25,234 nt of DNA, taken from a virus. The DNA is taken from positions 1-25,234 of the IMG/VR virus record IMGVR_UViG_3300028569_000155. One strand, given 5' to 3'. The notes below the pieces were generated by a model. That model did no database searches. It was not told where the DNA came from and was given only the letters and a program-made list of their open reading frames with translations. Position 1 is the first letter of the stretch. Each line of letters begins with the position of its first letter. Of this stretch, positions 15,743 to 23,963 are shown piece after piece. A program made the translations under genes and the position numbers.

Positions 15743-18010
15743 TTATTGGATTTGGTAACTGTTTTTAGATGCTTCTAAACCTTGTGTATTTGGTTGAGCT
15801 CCTGTTGTAGCTTCAATTACTTTTTTACCATCAATTGCTACATTTACTGGTCGACTTGCTAAAGCCATTATAGAGCTTTTTAAGTCAGCTATATCTCTAG
15901 ATGAATTATTGCTACTTGCAATTTGAACGGCACCTTGAGGAGCAGACACCATATCATTTGCTTTAAATAGGTCAGTTCCAGCAACAATTGAATCTTTATT
16001 GTTAAATGAAATAGCTCCTTCTGGACCAAATAAGACTCTACTTCCGTAACCACTACCTCCAGTTGATGGGGAAATTATACCATCATTCATTAAAGAATAT
16101 AATCCCGCCATTCCCGCGGCAATGGCCCCAGCCGCTAATACGGGACCAACAACAGGGACAGCACCTACTGATGCCCAAGCACTTCTTACAATAGAAATTC
16201 CAGCATTTATTTTTTCTAAAACCTTTATTTCTTTTAATACTTTCATTGCATTTTTAGCCCCACTAATAAAATCAAACACACCTTTAACTAGTTTTAAGGC
16301 TATAATAGATCCAATTACAACTAAAATTGTTTTCATCCCTCCAAGTGAATTAATAATTTCTTTAACTTTATCAAACATTGTTTGAAAATTTGTATTTATT
16401 GTAGTTAAAGTTGTTAATATACTAGGCATAGTTTCATCAGCCATTTTCAATTGAGCTGCTCCTAATTGTTCTTGAATAGACTGTTGTTCAAACTGTTGAG
16501 CTAATTGTTCATCCCCTAAGGCTTTTAATGCTTCTTCAGCAGTCATAGTTTCACGAAGCTTATCATATTTTGCTTTAGCATCTTCTACAGATGCAGCACC
16601 TATATTTTTTAATGCTTCTTGTTCCATAAGTGAAGAAGCTAATTCTTCACGGCTCATTCCAACGGCTTTTGCAATTGCCTCTTGTTGGATTCGATTCATA
16701 TTAGCAAAATGAGCAGAATCACCAACATTTTTAGCAATTTCATCTGAAAGGGTTGCTAAATCATTGTTTAAAGCTGCTTCACGGGCTTTTTCTAAATTTA
16801 AATCTTTACCAAGTAATAATTCTGCACTTAATTCGGATTCAATAGATTCTTCAAAATTAAGAATACTTCCGGCAATGTCATCTACTTTATTTAAAGAAGT
16901 ACCTAATGCCTTTGCTTTAGCATATGCATCACCTAATCCTTTTGCAGATCCATGAAATGACATTTTAATAGCAGCTGAGGTTTTAGATATTTCTTTTAAT
17001 GCTGTTTTTTCATTTAGTATAATACCTTTTTGAATTCCTGAAATTTTTACTTGACCCATTAATTCTCCAGTAAATTTTTCGGCACTTTGATTGGTTGCTA
17101 ATGTTAGTTTGGATATATCATTAACCTCATCAGCTGTTAAACCAGCATAATGAGACATTTTAGATAAAAATGTTACATCTTTTTGAAAAGATTCAGACAT
17201 ATTTTCAAAAGCAACATTTGAACCTAAAGAATCATTAATAGAAACTAACGTTTCTTCTATATGAGCAGAATTTACAAAAACATCATTAGAGGCCTGGGCC
17301 ATTTTCACCATTTCACCTCTAGAATTTGCAGCGGCCGTGTATGTCATGTTCATACTTTTGGCCGTTTTTCCTAATTGTTCATCAGTTTCAACAATAGCAC
17401 CGAATATAAATCCTATTAATTTATTAATTAAATTTAAAGGATTAAGCATTCCATCTAAAGGGGTAGATACTTTATCTAATTGTTTTCCAATTTTACCTAA
17501 CGCTTCAAATTCTTTTGCTTTTTGAGCTGCTTTCTTTAATCCTTTTTCTAAGTTTTCAACTTCACTAACAGTACTAGCTATACTTTCTGCTAGGTCCTCT
17601 TGGGCCCTATTATTAGCGTTAATTTCATTTGTTACCTTTTCAAGACTTTTTACTGCAGCTTTATAAAGTTTAGAATTACCATGAAGTTTAGTTTGAGTCT
17701 TTTCTAAAATATCTTTTTCTTTAGCAAGTGAAGTTGCTCTATCTGAAAGAGATTTTTGGGAATCTTTTAAAGATTTATTTGATTCTTGAACTTTTTTAAT
17801 TAAATTATCAAGTCCCTTTTCATCTAATTCATTTTCTTTTGATTTGTGATCAACAAGTTGTTGAGATATAGTAACTAAAGATTCAAAAGGAGTTAAAGTA
17901 CTTTTAACAATACTATCAGTAGATTTTAACCCATCATTGATACTTTTAATGTTTTCCTTTAATTGATCAGTAATACTTTTTAACTCTTTAGCATCATCAT
18001 TAGTAGCCAT
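15743..18010 (-). CDS. Tail tape measure protein
   Basis: This 755-residue protein has the tape measure layout. Residues 1-170 are a charged heptad-rich coiled coil (for example KKVQESNKSLKDSQKSLSD). The middle is helical and alanine-rich. Two hydrophobic segments lie at about 561-578 (ILVVIGSIIALKLVKGVF) and 616-641 (VGAVPVVGPVLAAGAIAAGM), of the kind that may insert into the host inner membrane. The C-terminal region has a Gly-rich turn (NDGIISPSTGGSGYGSR) and FGPEGAISFNNKDSIVAGTD, often seen near the end of phage tape measures. At roughly 0.15 nm per residue the tail would be about 110 nm, near that of T4. It follows the gp26/gp51-like chaperone pair, the usual gene order. Confidence 0.92.
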   Translation of the reverse strand: MATNDDAKELKSITDQLKENIKSINDGLKSTDSIVKSTLTPFESLVTISQQLVDHKSKENELDEKGLDNLIKKVQESNKSLKDSQKSLSDRATSLAKEKDILEKTQTKLHGNSKLYKAAVKSLEKVTNEINANNRAQEDLAESIASTVSEVENLEKGLKKAAQKAKEFEALGKIGKQLDKVSTPLDGMLNPLNLINKLIGFIFGAIVETDEQLGKTAKSMNMTYTAAANSRGEMVKMAQASNDVFVNSAHIEETLVSINDSLGSNVAFENMSESFQKDVTFLSKMSHYAGLTADEVNDISKLTLATNQSAEKFTGELMGQVKISGIQKGIILNEKTALKEISKTSAAIKMSFHGSAKGLGDAYAKAKALGTSLNKVDDIAGSILNFEESIESELSAELLLGKDLNLEKAREAALNNDLATLSDEIAKNVGDSAHFANMNRIQQEAIAKAVGMSREELASSLMEQEALKNIGAASVEDAKAKYDKLRETMTAEEALKALGDEQLAQQFEQQSIQEQLGAAQLKMADETMPSILTTLTTINTNFQTMFDKVKEIINSLGGMKTILVVIGSIIALKLVKGVFDFISGAKNAMKVLKEIKVLEKINAGISIVRSAWASVGAVPVVGPVLAAGAIAAGMAGLYSLMNDGIISPSTGGSGYGSRVLFGPEGAISFNNKDSIVAGTDLFKANDMVSAPQGAVQIASSNNSSRDIADLKSSIMALASRPVNVAIDGKKVIEATTGAQPNTQGLEASKNSYQIQ

Positions 18011-18025
18011 ATCTTAAAATGTTTT

Positions 18026-18035
18026 GTTATAAATA
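18026..18035 (-). promoter_or_regulatory. Repeated late-gene upstream motif, copy 2
   Basis: Coding strand TATTTATAAC, 15 nt before the tape measure ATG. It differs from the other copies only at the last base (C for T). Confidence 0.55.
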
Positions 18036-18050
18036 TTAAAAATATTAATT

Positions 18051-18374
18051 TTATTTATATAATACCTTGGGGTTGGACTTTGATGGGGATCCCATATTAA
18101 AAGATTGGGTTTCTGAGTTTTTTAAATTGGAGGATTTTGAAGAGGCCTTTTTATGGGATTCTTTTTCCTCCTCATAAAATTGTTTTATTTCATTAAAAAT
18201 AAAACGGCGGATATAGATGGGCATGTTATAAACCACGGGCCAACTATATCCACCTTTACCATAAAAACAAATTTGGTGAATTTGCTTATATATTTGTAAT
18301 TTTATTATTGATGTATTAGGATCATTCGAAGTCAGGCCAAAAAAACTTAAGCCCAATTGGAATATTGACTCCAA
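18051..18374 (-). CDS. gp51-like tail/baseplate assembly protein, overlapping frame
   Basis: The core IHQICFYGKGGYSW (residues 32-45) and VYNMPIYIRRFIFNEIKQFY (48-67) resembles T4 gp51-type hub assembly factors and the second partner of tail chaperone pairs. The C-terminal 40 residues are Ser/Lys-rich. The frame overlaps the end of the gp26-like gene by 53 nt in the +1 frame and contains no ATG before the core. It opens only with TTG (18372-18374, used here), and the first Met falls inside the core. A run of seven T on the coding strand (18339-18345) lies in the overlap where a +1 or -2 slip would join the frames. So this is either a TTG-started gene or the 3' half of a frameshift product. 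Confidence 0.72.
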   Translation of the reverse strand: MESIFQLGLSFFGLTSNDPNTSIIKLQIYKQIHQICFYGKGGYSWPVVYNMPIYIRRFIFNEIKQFYEEEKESHKKASSKSSNLKNSETQSFNMGSPSKSNPKVLYK

Positions 18375-19059
18375 TCGAATCTCCGGTGGGAAAAAAAGTT
18401 AAATCAACGTCGGGTTGAATTTTCTTAATATGTCCTCTTAATGATTTTGAGTCTCGAGCTAGTAGATGATTATCTACAAATTCTCTAATTACTTTTGGTT
18501 CCCGACTATTACCTACTGAGGTAATCATGTATTTCATTCTGGTAGATAGTTCGGGAGAGAAATCTTTATTTATTTTTTTAAGCCCTTCAAGTTCACGGGA
18601 AATATTTTGTTCATCACTGTGGGTTAGTAATTTAAAAGTGATTTCTGTTTTAGAAAATGGGAAAGTGTATGGAAATTCATTTACACCTTGTGTAAAATCT
18701 TTTTCATCAAATGGTTTTGGATTTATTTGAGATAAATCAATACTGTGTTCTTCACCATTATATTCAAAAACATATTCAGAACCATATCCTAAAATACGGG
18801 CCGCAACCATTATAGCATTTTTGTCTCCAACAATTAATTCATTATATTCAATTGGAGTTACAATCATAGCTTTTAATAATTTATCAATAGCTGTACCATT
18901 TTTAATATAATTTGGGTTTAAAAGAATATCTTCTTCTTTAGCCGTCATATACTTCATTTCAATTACACCTTTTGATAATTCAGAATCTTTTGGATAAACT
19001 AATCCTTTAGATGGTAATTCAATAGTTTCTGTTGGGGTTTTAAATTTTTCTTCTTCCAT
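18322..19059 (-). CDS. gp26-like baseplate hub/tail assembly chaperone
   Basis: This 245-residue protein matches the gp26-type T4 baseplate family by its N-terminal part: IELPSKGLVYPKDSELSKG (about 13-31), EMKYMTAKEEDILLNPNYIK (33-52), then GTAIDKLLKAMIVTPI and NAIMVAARILGYGSEY. Proteins of this family help assemble the hub and tape measure and are thought to correspond to tail assembly chaperones. The T4 protein is 208 residues. It ends in NIPIGLKFFWPDFE with a TGA at 18322-18324, unlike the TAA used by most neighbours. The gp51-like frame starts before its end. It begins 41 nt after the preceding gene, with a weak TTATAAC element in the gap rather than the full repeated motif. Confidence 0.85.
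   Translation of the reverse strand: MEEEKFKTPTETIELPSKGLVYPKDSELSKGVIEMKYMTAKEEDILLNPNYIKNGTAIDKLLKAMIVTPIEYNELIVGDKNAIMVAARILGYGSEYVFEYNGEEHSIDLSQINPKPFDEKDFTQGVNEFPYTFPFSKTEITFKLLTHSDEQNISRELEGLKKINKDFSPELSTRMKYMITSVGNSREPKVIREFVDNHLLARDSKSLRGHIKKIQPDVDLTFFPTGDSIGVNIPIGLKFFWPDFE
18339..18345 (-). promoter_or_regulatory. Candidate programmed frameshift site (run of seven T)
   Basis: Within the gp26/gp51-like overlap the coding strand reads CTT AAG TTT TTT TGG in the gp26 frame and TTA AGT TTT TTT GGC in the gp51 frame. Slipping by +1 or -2 on the T run would pass ribosomes from one to the other. Tail chaperone pairs of many phages use -1 (lambda) or -2 (Mu) shifts, so the idea fits the role; the site itself is inferred. 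Confidence 0.45.
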
Positions 19060-19100
19060 AATTTTTATTTGTTATAACTTATTTGTCTTATATACATATA

Positions 19101-19472
19101 TTAAAGAGCAGTAATATTATCAGGATTTACATTAAATGATAAAACTCCTTTTACTTTTAATATTTCTTTACGTATTTCTTCCATTTTTGAGCGATCAAAA
19201 CCACTTTTTGCAATCCAAGGATAACCATCTACTTTTACAGTCATTATAGCTTGGAATTTTGATTGATCTTGTTGATTAAATTCTAAAGGTTCTTTAGATG
19301 ATATAACTGTAACCCCGGGGATTGAACGGATATCTGAGTATATTTCTTTTTGTGGGCGTAAATCAATATTAGTGATTAGCATACCAATCATTTTATATTT
19401 GTCTTGGTATTCTTCATTAAGTTTTTTACTTAATTCTTCTTTTATTAACGCACGTAAATTATTTAATTTCAT
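19101..19472 (-). CDS. Small alpha/beta protein of unknown function in the tail cluster
   Basis: This 123-residue protein has an amphipathic, charged N-terminal helix (MKLNNLRALIKEELSKKLNE) followed by a compact domain at 27-123. The domain order looks like strand (MIGMLITNIDL), helix (KEIYSDIRSIPG), strand (VTVISSKEP), strand (FQAIMTVKVDG), helix (SKMEEIRKEILKVKG) and strand (VLSFNVN), a ferredoxin-like pattern. No enzyme motif is seen. It is the first gene after the terminator that follows the tube gene, and it has its own copy of the repeated upstream motif. An assembly or structural role is likely from position only. The KLNE|E sequence at the end of the first helix fits the [L/I]xE cleavage rule of T4-type prohead proteases, but it is short and may be chance. 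Confidence 0.72.
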   Translation of the reverse strand: MKLNNLRALIKEELSKKLNEEYQDKYKMIGMLITNIDLRPQKEIYSDIRSIPGVTVISSKEPLEFNQQDQSKFQAIMTVKVDGYPWIAKSGFDRSKMEEIRKEILKVKGVLSFNVNPDNITAL

Positions 19473-19484
19473 GTTGTAGCATAT

Positions 19485-19494
19485 GTTATAAATA
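19485..19494 (-). promoter_or_regulatory. Repeated late-gene upstream motif, copy 3
   Basis: Coding strand TATTTATAAC, 12 nt before the ATG of the 123-residue protein. It is the only such motif between the terminator at 19542-19580 and this gene, so it is the best candidate for restarting transcription there. Confidence 0.6.
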
Positions 19495-19541
19495 TGGGTA
19501 GATATAGTTTAATTAACGTGTTAATGTGATAATATATAATA

Positions 19542-19580
19542 AAAAAATGAAAGCTCCAAATTTCTTTGGAGCTCTTTTTA
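19542..19580 (-). terminator. Rho-independent terminator after the tail tube gene
   Basis: A perfect 9-bp stem, AGCTCCAAA (19552-19560) paired with TTTGGAGCT (19565-19573), closes a 4-base loop that reads GAAA on the coding strand, a stable GNRA tetraloop. On the minus strand the stem is followed by TTCATTTTTTT. It begins about 25 nt after the tube stop codon. The other strand also has a T-rich tail (CTTTTT), so it could act in both directions. It would end the sheath-tube transcript. Confidence 0.87.
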
Positions 19581-19597
19581 ATTTTGTTGTTTTGTTC

Positions 19598-20086
19598 TTA
19601 GTAGTTCAAGATACAATAATCTGGTTGAATTGTTAATGCAATGTTGACAGCAGTTCCATCATCATCCCAGTTATAATCTCCAAAATTAACATCCGTTACC
19701 ATTGCTCCTTTAATCATCCATTCAGAAACAATATCTCCAACTGGACCGACTACTTGGAATTGTAAGTCTTTTTTATAAAAATCGGAGTAACCATCTCTAC
19801 CTGTTACGGATTCGTGACCTAAACGTATCCATTCCATTACAGCTTGTGCTCCAGATGGGGTTATAGATTCATATAATGTCATTGCAATTGTACCCCAAAC
19901 AGATTTTCCTTTTACATAACGTTGGATGTTAATGTGGTTAAGAGCAACTGCGGTTTGAGTTAATGATACTGCTCCTACTCCTTTTATTAAATATGATGGT
20001 ATACCATCCATTTTTAATATAAAACGATTTGACTGTTTAGGTTCAAAAGGTGTAAAAAAGATATCTGAATAATTTAAAATTGCCAT
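19598..20086 (-). CDS. Tail tube protein, gp19-like
   Basis: This 162-residue protein is the major tube subunit that polymerises inside the sheath; T4 gp19 is 163 residues. Recognisable segments are PFEPKQSNRFILKMDGIPSY (13-32), LNHINIQRYVKGKSVWGTIA (49-68), PSGAQAVMEWIRLGHESVTG (76-95), RDGYSDFYKKDLQFQVVGPVG and LTIQPDYCILNY at the end. These match gp19-type tube proteins closely. It follows the second sheath gene by 46 nt and is followed by a strong terminator, consistent with very high late expression together with the sheath. Confidence 0.96.
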   Translation of the reverse strand: MAILNYSDIFFTPFEPKQSNRFILKMDGIPSYLIKGVGAVSLTQTAVALNHINIQRYVKGKSVWGTIAMTLYESITPSGAQAVMEWIRLGHESVTGRDGYSDFYKKDLQFQVVGPVGDIVSEWMIKGAMVTDVNFGDYNWDDDGTAVNIALTIQPDYCILNY

Positions 20087-20106
20087 TGGTTTTTTATTTT
20101 AATTTT

Positions 20107-20116
20107 ATTATAAATA
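20107..20116 (-). promoter_or_regulatory. Repeated late-gene upstream motif, copy 4
   Basis: Coding strand TATTTATAAT, 20 nt before the tube gene ATG. Confidence 0.55.
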
Positions 20117-20132
20117 TTGAATTTTTTAGTTT

Positions 20133-21836
20133 TTATCCAGGAAATTCAGCTCCTGTTGGTTGCAAGATGAAATCTAATGAAATAAATTCAGCGGTGCGTG
20201 TTGGTTGAATATAAATTTGTCCTACAAGTTGATTTTGATCAATTACTGCGGGGCCATTATTAGAATCATCCATAATAACTTTAAAAGCATATAATCCTTG
20301 TTTTTGTTGAATTCTTTCTAAAAATGGTGTTACTCTAGTTATAAATGAACCTCTTGTTGACAATGTATTTTGTTCAAATACTATAGTATCAGAAATTTGA
20401 CGAATATAATTTTTTAATTCAATCATCAAACGTCTTACGTTTACACGATCAAGAGCAGATTGAGCTTTTTGTAATGTTTTTTGTCCAAATACTACAACAC
20501 CTTGTCTTGGCAATGTAGCTATTGGGTTTATATTATTAGCATATAGTGTATCTCTTTGTCCTTGAGTTAATTTGTATTGAGCTTGTAATACTGTATATAA
20601 ACCACCTCTATTAATACCTGCAGGTGCAAACCATGGAGCCGATACTTTATCATTGAAAGCATATACACCTGGGATTACAGTTGAAGCTGGTACCCATACT
20701 TGTTTTCCTGTTGATGGGTCTGAAATGCGAACCCAAGGCCAATATGAAGCGGCATATGAAGTATCTCTTGATTGAGCTTGTGTGATTACATCTCCTACAG
20801 TACTATTATAATCTACTAAATCAAATACAAATAAATTATCTCCTCTAGAGATAGTATTTGTAATAACGCTAGTGATTTGTGATGTATGATTATCATTTGT
20901 TAGTCCTGGGGTAAATAAAACATTGAATTGGTATGCTTCTCTATTTCCAAGTAAAGCAATCATTTTATTATAATCACCACCTATTAAACCTTGAGTATTA
21001 GATGAATTTATAGCATCATAAAAATTAATTGGAGATGTTGATAATACTGTTCCTGTGGCACCATCAAATGAACCACTTCCATTTATTGGAATTGATGCTG
21101 TATATGCACTTACTGCAACCCCATTAGCATCAAAATAGTTTGGTGTATTATAATTAACCGATTTAACATATACGTATCTGGATTTATTTGTAAAACTTCC
21201 TGATAATTGCATTTGGGTATTAGCCTGGTCGTAATTTAATACTTGATCACCAATTACTTTAGAAATGTAACGGCTTGAGTTAGGATCTAAAGTAACACTA
21301 TTAAAAGCTTCAAGTACTACTTTATTATTTGTAATATCATTTCCTCTTCTAATTAATACATTAAATGTACCTGATCCTGTATTTGAATTTGTAATTTCAA
21401 ATCTAACATTATTTACAGATCCTGAAGCTAATGATCCAGAGGCATCTAAAGAACTTGAACTGTTCATAATTATTCCTTCGGAAATAGTTCCAAGTGAAAA
21501 TGATGATGATGTAAAGTAGTTTGTAGCTGATGTGCTTGTTGCTTCACTAAAAGATCCACTTGCTACTCTAGCTACTAATAATGAAGTACCACCATAATTA
21601 AAATAATTATATGCTGCAATTGAAGTAAGATATGAATATGAATTACCACCACTTATGAAAGTATCTCCAAATAACATTGTAAAATCAGAATATGAAGTTA
21701 CTAAGGTAGGAGTTTCATATGGGCCTTTTACTGTTGGGCCTATGATAGCTGCTCCCGCTTGTACCGGTTGACCCGTTAAAAACGTATTATCTATCTCACT
21801 AATTGCTACTCCTGGTGAAGTTGTAAAATTTGCCAT
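20133..21836 (-). CDS. Tail sheath protein, gp18-like, copy B
   Basis: This 567-residue protein is a contractile sheath subunit. The N-terminus (SPGVAISEIDNTFLTGQPVQ, then AGAAIIGPTVKG) and the C-terminal domain (LDRVNVRRLMIELKNYIRQI, then the closing RTAEFISLDFILQP) are sheath hallmarks and are closely shared with the preceding gene. It is shorter than T4 gp18 (659 residues). The middle (about 100-270) is Ser/Thr/Asn-rich and the most divergent part between the copies, as expected for surface-exposed sheath domains. It lies between sheath copy A and the tube gene. The motif TATTTATAAT is 11 nt before its ATG. Either copy alone could build a sheath. Confidence 0.95.
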   Translation of the reverse strand: MANFTTSPGVAISEIDNTFLTGQPVQAGAAIIGPTVKGPYETPTLVTSYSDFTMLFGDTFISGGNSYSYLTSIAAYNYFNYGGTSLLVARVASGSFSEATSTSATNYFTSSSFSLGTISEGIIMNSSSSLDASGSLASGSVNNVRFEITNSNTGSGTFNVLIRRGNDITNNKVVLEAFNSVTLDPNSSRYISKVIGDQVLNYDQANTQMQLSGSFTNKSRYVYVKSVNYNTPNYFDANGVAVSAYTASIPINGSGSFDGATGTVLSTSPINFYDAINSSNTQGLIGGDYNKMIALLGNREAYQFNVLFTPGLTNDNHTSQITSVITNTISRGDNLFVFDLVDYNSTVGDVITQAQSRDTSYAASYWPWVRISDPSTGKQVWVPASTVIPGVYAFNDKVSAPWFAPAGINRGGLYTVLQAQYKLTQGQRDTLYANNINPIATLPRQGVVVFGQKTLQKAQSALDRVNVRRLMIELKNYIRQISDTIVFEQNTLSTRGSFITRVTPFLERIQQKQGLYAFKVIMDDSNNGPAVIDQNQLVGQIYIQPTRTAEFISLDFILQPTGAEFPG

Positions 21837-21847
21837 TTTATTTTTTT

Positions 21848-21857
21848 ATTATAAATA
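21848..21857 (-). promoter_or_regulatory. Repeated late-gene upstream motif, copy 5
   Basis: Coding strand TATTTATAAT, 11 nt before the ATG of sheath copy B, in the gap between the two sheath genes. If it is a -10 box the leader would be only a few bases. Confidence 0.55.
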
Positions 21858-21885
21858 TTAATTTTTTTTCTAAAATATATTATTA

Positions 21886-23643
21886 TTATGGAAACGTTGC
21901 TCCCGAAGGTAATATATTAAAGTCTAATATAATAAATTCAATTGTTCTAGTAGGTTGTAAATAAATTTGTCCAATTAATTGGTTTTGATCTACTACACTA
22001 GGTGGGTTGTTTGTTTCATCTATCACTACTCTAAAAGAGGTTAACCCTTGTTGTTGTTGGACAACAAATAAATAGGGATTTATTAATGATAAAATTTCAT
22101 TTCTTGTAGCTTCGGTGTTTTGTTCAAATACAAATGAATCGGCTATTTGGGAAATATAATTTTTTAATTCAATTAATAAACGTCTTACATTTACACGATC
22201 TAAAGAGCTTCTTTTCTTTTGCAATGTTTTTTGTCCAAATACTACTACTCCGGTGTTAGGAAAAGTTGCAATTGAGTTTACATTATTTTGATATAATAAA
22301 TCCCTATTTCCTTGAGTTAATACCCTTTCAGCTTGAATTACATTAGGCATAATTCCTCTATTAATTCCTGCGGGGGCAAACCAAGGATATGCGATAGTAT
22401 CATTTTGGGCATATACTCCAGGGATCCATGTTGAGGTTGGAATCCAATTTTGTTGACCAGTTGATGGATTATTAATTTTTAACCAAGGCCAATAAGTTGC
22501 TACATATGAAGTATCAAAATTAAGAGCATTTAAGGTTACTGGGATGATATTAGAGTTGTATCCTACTATATCGATAATAGCCATTGCATCTCCTCTATTT
22601 TGGACCATTGTATTTAACTGTTGAATTACAGGGAAATGGGATGGGTAGAATGTTGAGTCTCCTATTAATCCAGGGGTAGTAATAAAATTATAATTGTAAG
22701 CATCTTTATTTGCTAATAAAGAAATAGATTCTGTATAATCATTGGCTTTTAAACCTTGAATGTTTGTATCTGAAATATTTTCATAATATGCACCGGCGGC
22801 AAATGTAGGGAGATTACTTCCTTTTCCATCCCCAAAAACTCCACTTTGTGTTGTGGGGATTGAACCGGTAAATTGGGATTTTGGTGCTCCATTATTATCA
22901 AGATAACTTGGGGTAGTTTGGTTTACTTGTTTAACACGAACATATGCTGATTTATTAGTATAACTTCCTGATAATTGAACATAATATTCACCATTATCTA
23001 CTGCTACGTTTTCTGTTTGATTTCCAATAGCTCTTTCGATGTAATTTGGGGCTAATGGATCTAATGATAAATTTGTCCAGGTTTCTAATATTGAAGGAGA
23101 TAACGTTGTATCATTTCCTTGTCGAATTAATAATGTAAATGTTCCTAAGTTAATGTTTGGGGAAGATATTTGCCATCTAAAATTATCTGCTGATCCACTT
23201 AATAAAGTTCCATTTGATCCTGTAGGACCAACGCTATTCATTATTCCTCCCTCAGCCAATGTTTCTAATATAAATACATCGGTATTATATGGAGCTCCTG
23301 CGGCATGCGATGAAGCTGAAATAAATGAGGATGATGCTGGGGTCCAAGCTGTAGTTGTGCTTCCACTTACCACACGAGTTACTAATAATGAACCTCCTCC
23401 ACTATTAAAGTAGTTAAATGCGGATAGAGATGTTAAATATGAATATGTTTGACTTCCGCTTAAAAATGTAGAACCATATTTATTTAAATAATCACTATAA
23501 GTTGTACATAATGTTGGAATACCTACTTTACCTTTAACTGTTGGGCCTATAATAGCGGCACCCGCTTGTATGGGGGATTGAGTTATAAAGGATTGATCAT
23601 TCTCTATAGATAATACACCAGGTGATACAATTGTTTCTGCCAT
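21886..23643 (-). CDS. Tail sheath protein, gp18-like, copy A
   Basis: This 585-residue protein is the first of two tandem sheath genes. The N-terminus (VSPGVLSIENDQSFITQSPI, then QAGAAIIGPTVKG) and the C-terminal domain (SLDRVNVRRLLIELKNYISQ, then RTIEFIILDFNILPSGATFP) align with copy B, as do the central YWPWLKINNPSTGQQ and WIPGVYAQND-type segments. It has its own insertion near 95-150 (a Ser/Ala-rich stretch followed by VFILETLAEGGIMNSVG) and differs mainly in the outer domain. It begins 45 nt after the small coiled-coil gene, with a copy of the repeated motif in the gap. No frameshift or early stop was seen in either copy, so both are probably expressed. Confidence 0.95.
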   Translation of the reverse strand: MAETIVSPGVLSIENDQSFITQSPIQAGAAIIGPTVKGKVGIPTLCTTYSDYLNKYGSTFLSGSQTYSYLTSLSAFNYFNSGGGSLLVTRVVSGSTTTAWTPASSSFISASSHAAGAPYNTDVFILETLAEGGIMNSVGPTGSNGTLLSGSADNFRWQISSPNINLGTFTLLIRQGNDTTLSPSILETWTNLSLDPLAPNYIERAIGNQTENVAVDNGEYYVQLSGSYTNKSAYVRVKQVNQTTPSYLDNNGAPKSQFTGSIPTTQSGVFGDGKGSNLPTFAAGAYYENISDTNIQGLKANDYTESISLLANKDAYNYNFITTPGLIGDSTFYPSHFPVIQQLNTMVQNRGDAMAIIDIVGYNSNIIPVTLNALNFDTSYVATYWPWLKINNPSTGQQNWIPTSTWIPGVYAQNDTIAYPWFAPAGINRGIMPNVIQAERVLTQGNRDLLYQNNVNSIATFPNTGVVVFGQKTLQKKRSSLDRVNVRRLLIELKNYISQIADSFVFEQNTEATRNEILSLINPYLFVVQQQQGLTSFRVVIDETNNPPSVVDQNQLIGQIYLQPTRTIEFIILDFNILPSGATFP

Positions 23644-23659
23644 TGCAATGAATTATTTT

Positions 23660-23669
23660 ATTATAAATA
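23660..23669 (-). promoter_or_regulatory. Repeated late-gene upstream motif, copy 6
   Basis: Coding strand TATTTATAAT, 16 nt before the ATG of sheath copy A. Confidence 0.55.
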
Positions 23670-23688
23670 TAGCGTGTTTCAAACTAGA

Positions 23689-23952
23689 TTAATCTAATTT
23701 AGTAATCTCGCCTGTTTCTGGGTTAAGGGTAAATTTACCATATTTGTCTATTAAAGACGTAGAAAACTCAGATTCTTTTATTGAAAGATCTTTTAAAAAT
23801 GTTTTAGCACTTTCATGGCGATCTTCAAGTTGTAATTTAACCATTTCAATTTCTCCTAACTCTAGTACTAATGATTGGGTTTTTTGTTGGATGTCTTTTA
23901 ACGTACTTTTTTCTTCTTCTGTTAAAAACTTTTTTTCTGAAACTATTGACAT
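23689..23952 (-). CDS. Small coiled-coil protein of unknown function
   Basis: This 87-residue protein is acidic and mostly helical. Residues about 10-65 (for example LTEEEKSTLKDIQQKTQSLV and LGEIEMVKLQLEDRHESAK) form a likely coiled coil, and the end (YGKFTLNPETGEITKLD) looks like a small beta hairpin. No enzymatic or DNA-binding motif is seen. It lies between the gp15-like region and the sheath genes, where T4 has its terminase genes gp16 and gp17. It is too short and lacks the features to be called a small terminase. A copy of the repeated motif lies 11 nt before the ATG. Confidence 0.78.
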   Translation of the reverse strand: MSIVSEKKFLTEEEKSTLKDIQQKTQSLVLELGEIEMVKLQLEDRHESAKTFLKDLSIKESEFSTSLIDKYGKFTLNPETGEITKLD

Positions 23953-23963
23953 AAATTTATTTT

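Noticed and set aside
18370-18400. Second run of seven T in the gp26-like gene (complement near 18391-18397) as a -1 slippery site
   Set aside because: A -1 slip there enters the third frame, which reaches a stop soon after, and does not lead to the gp51-like frame.
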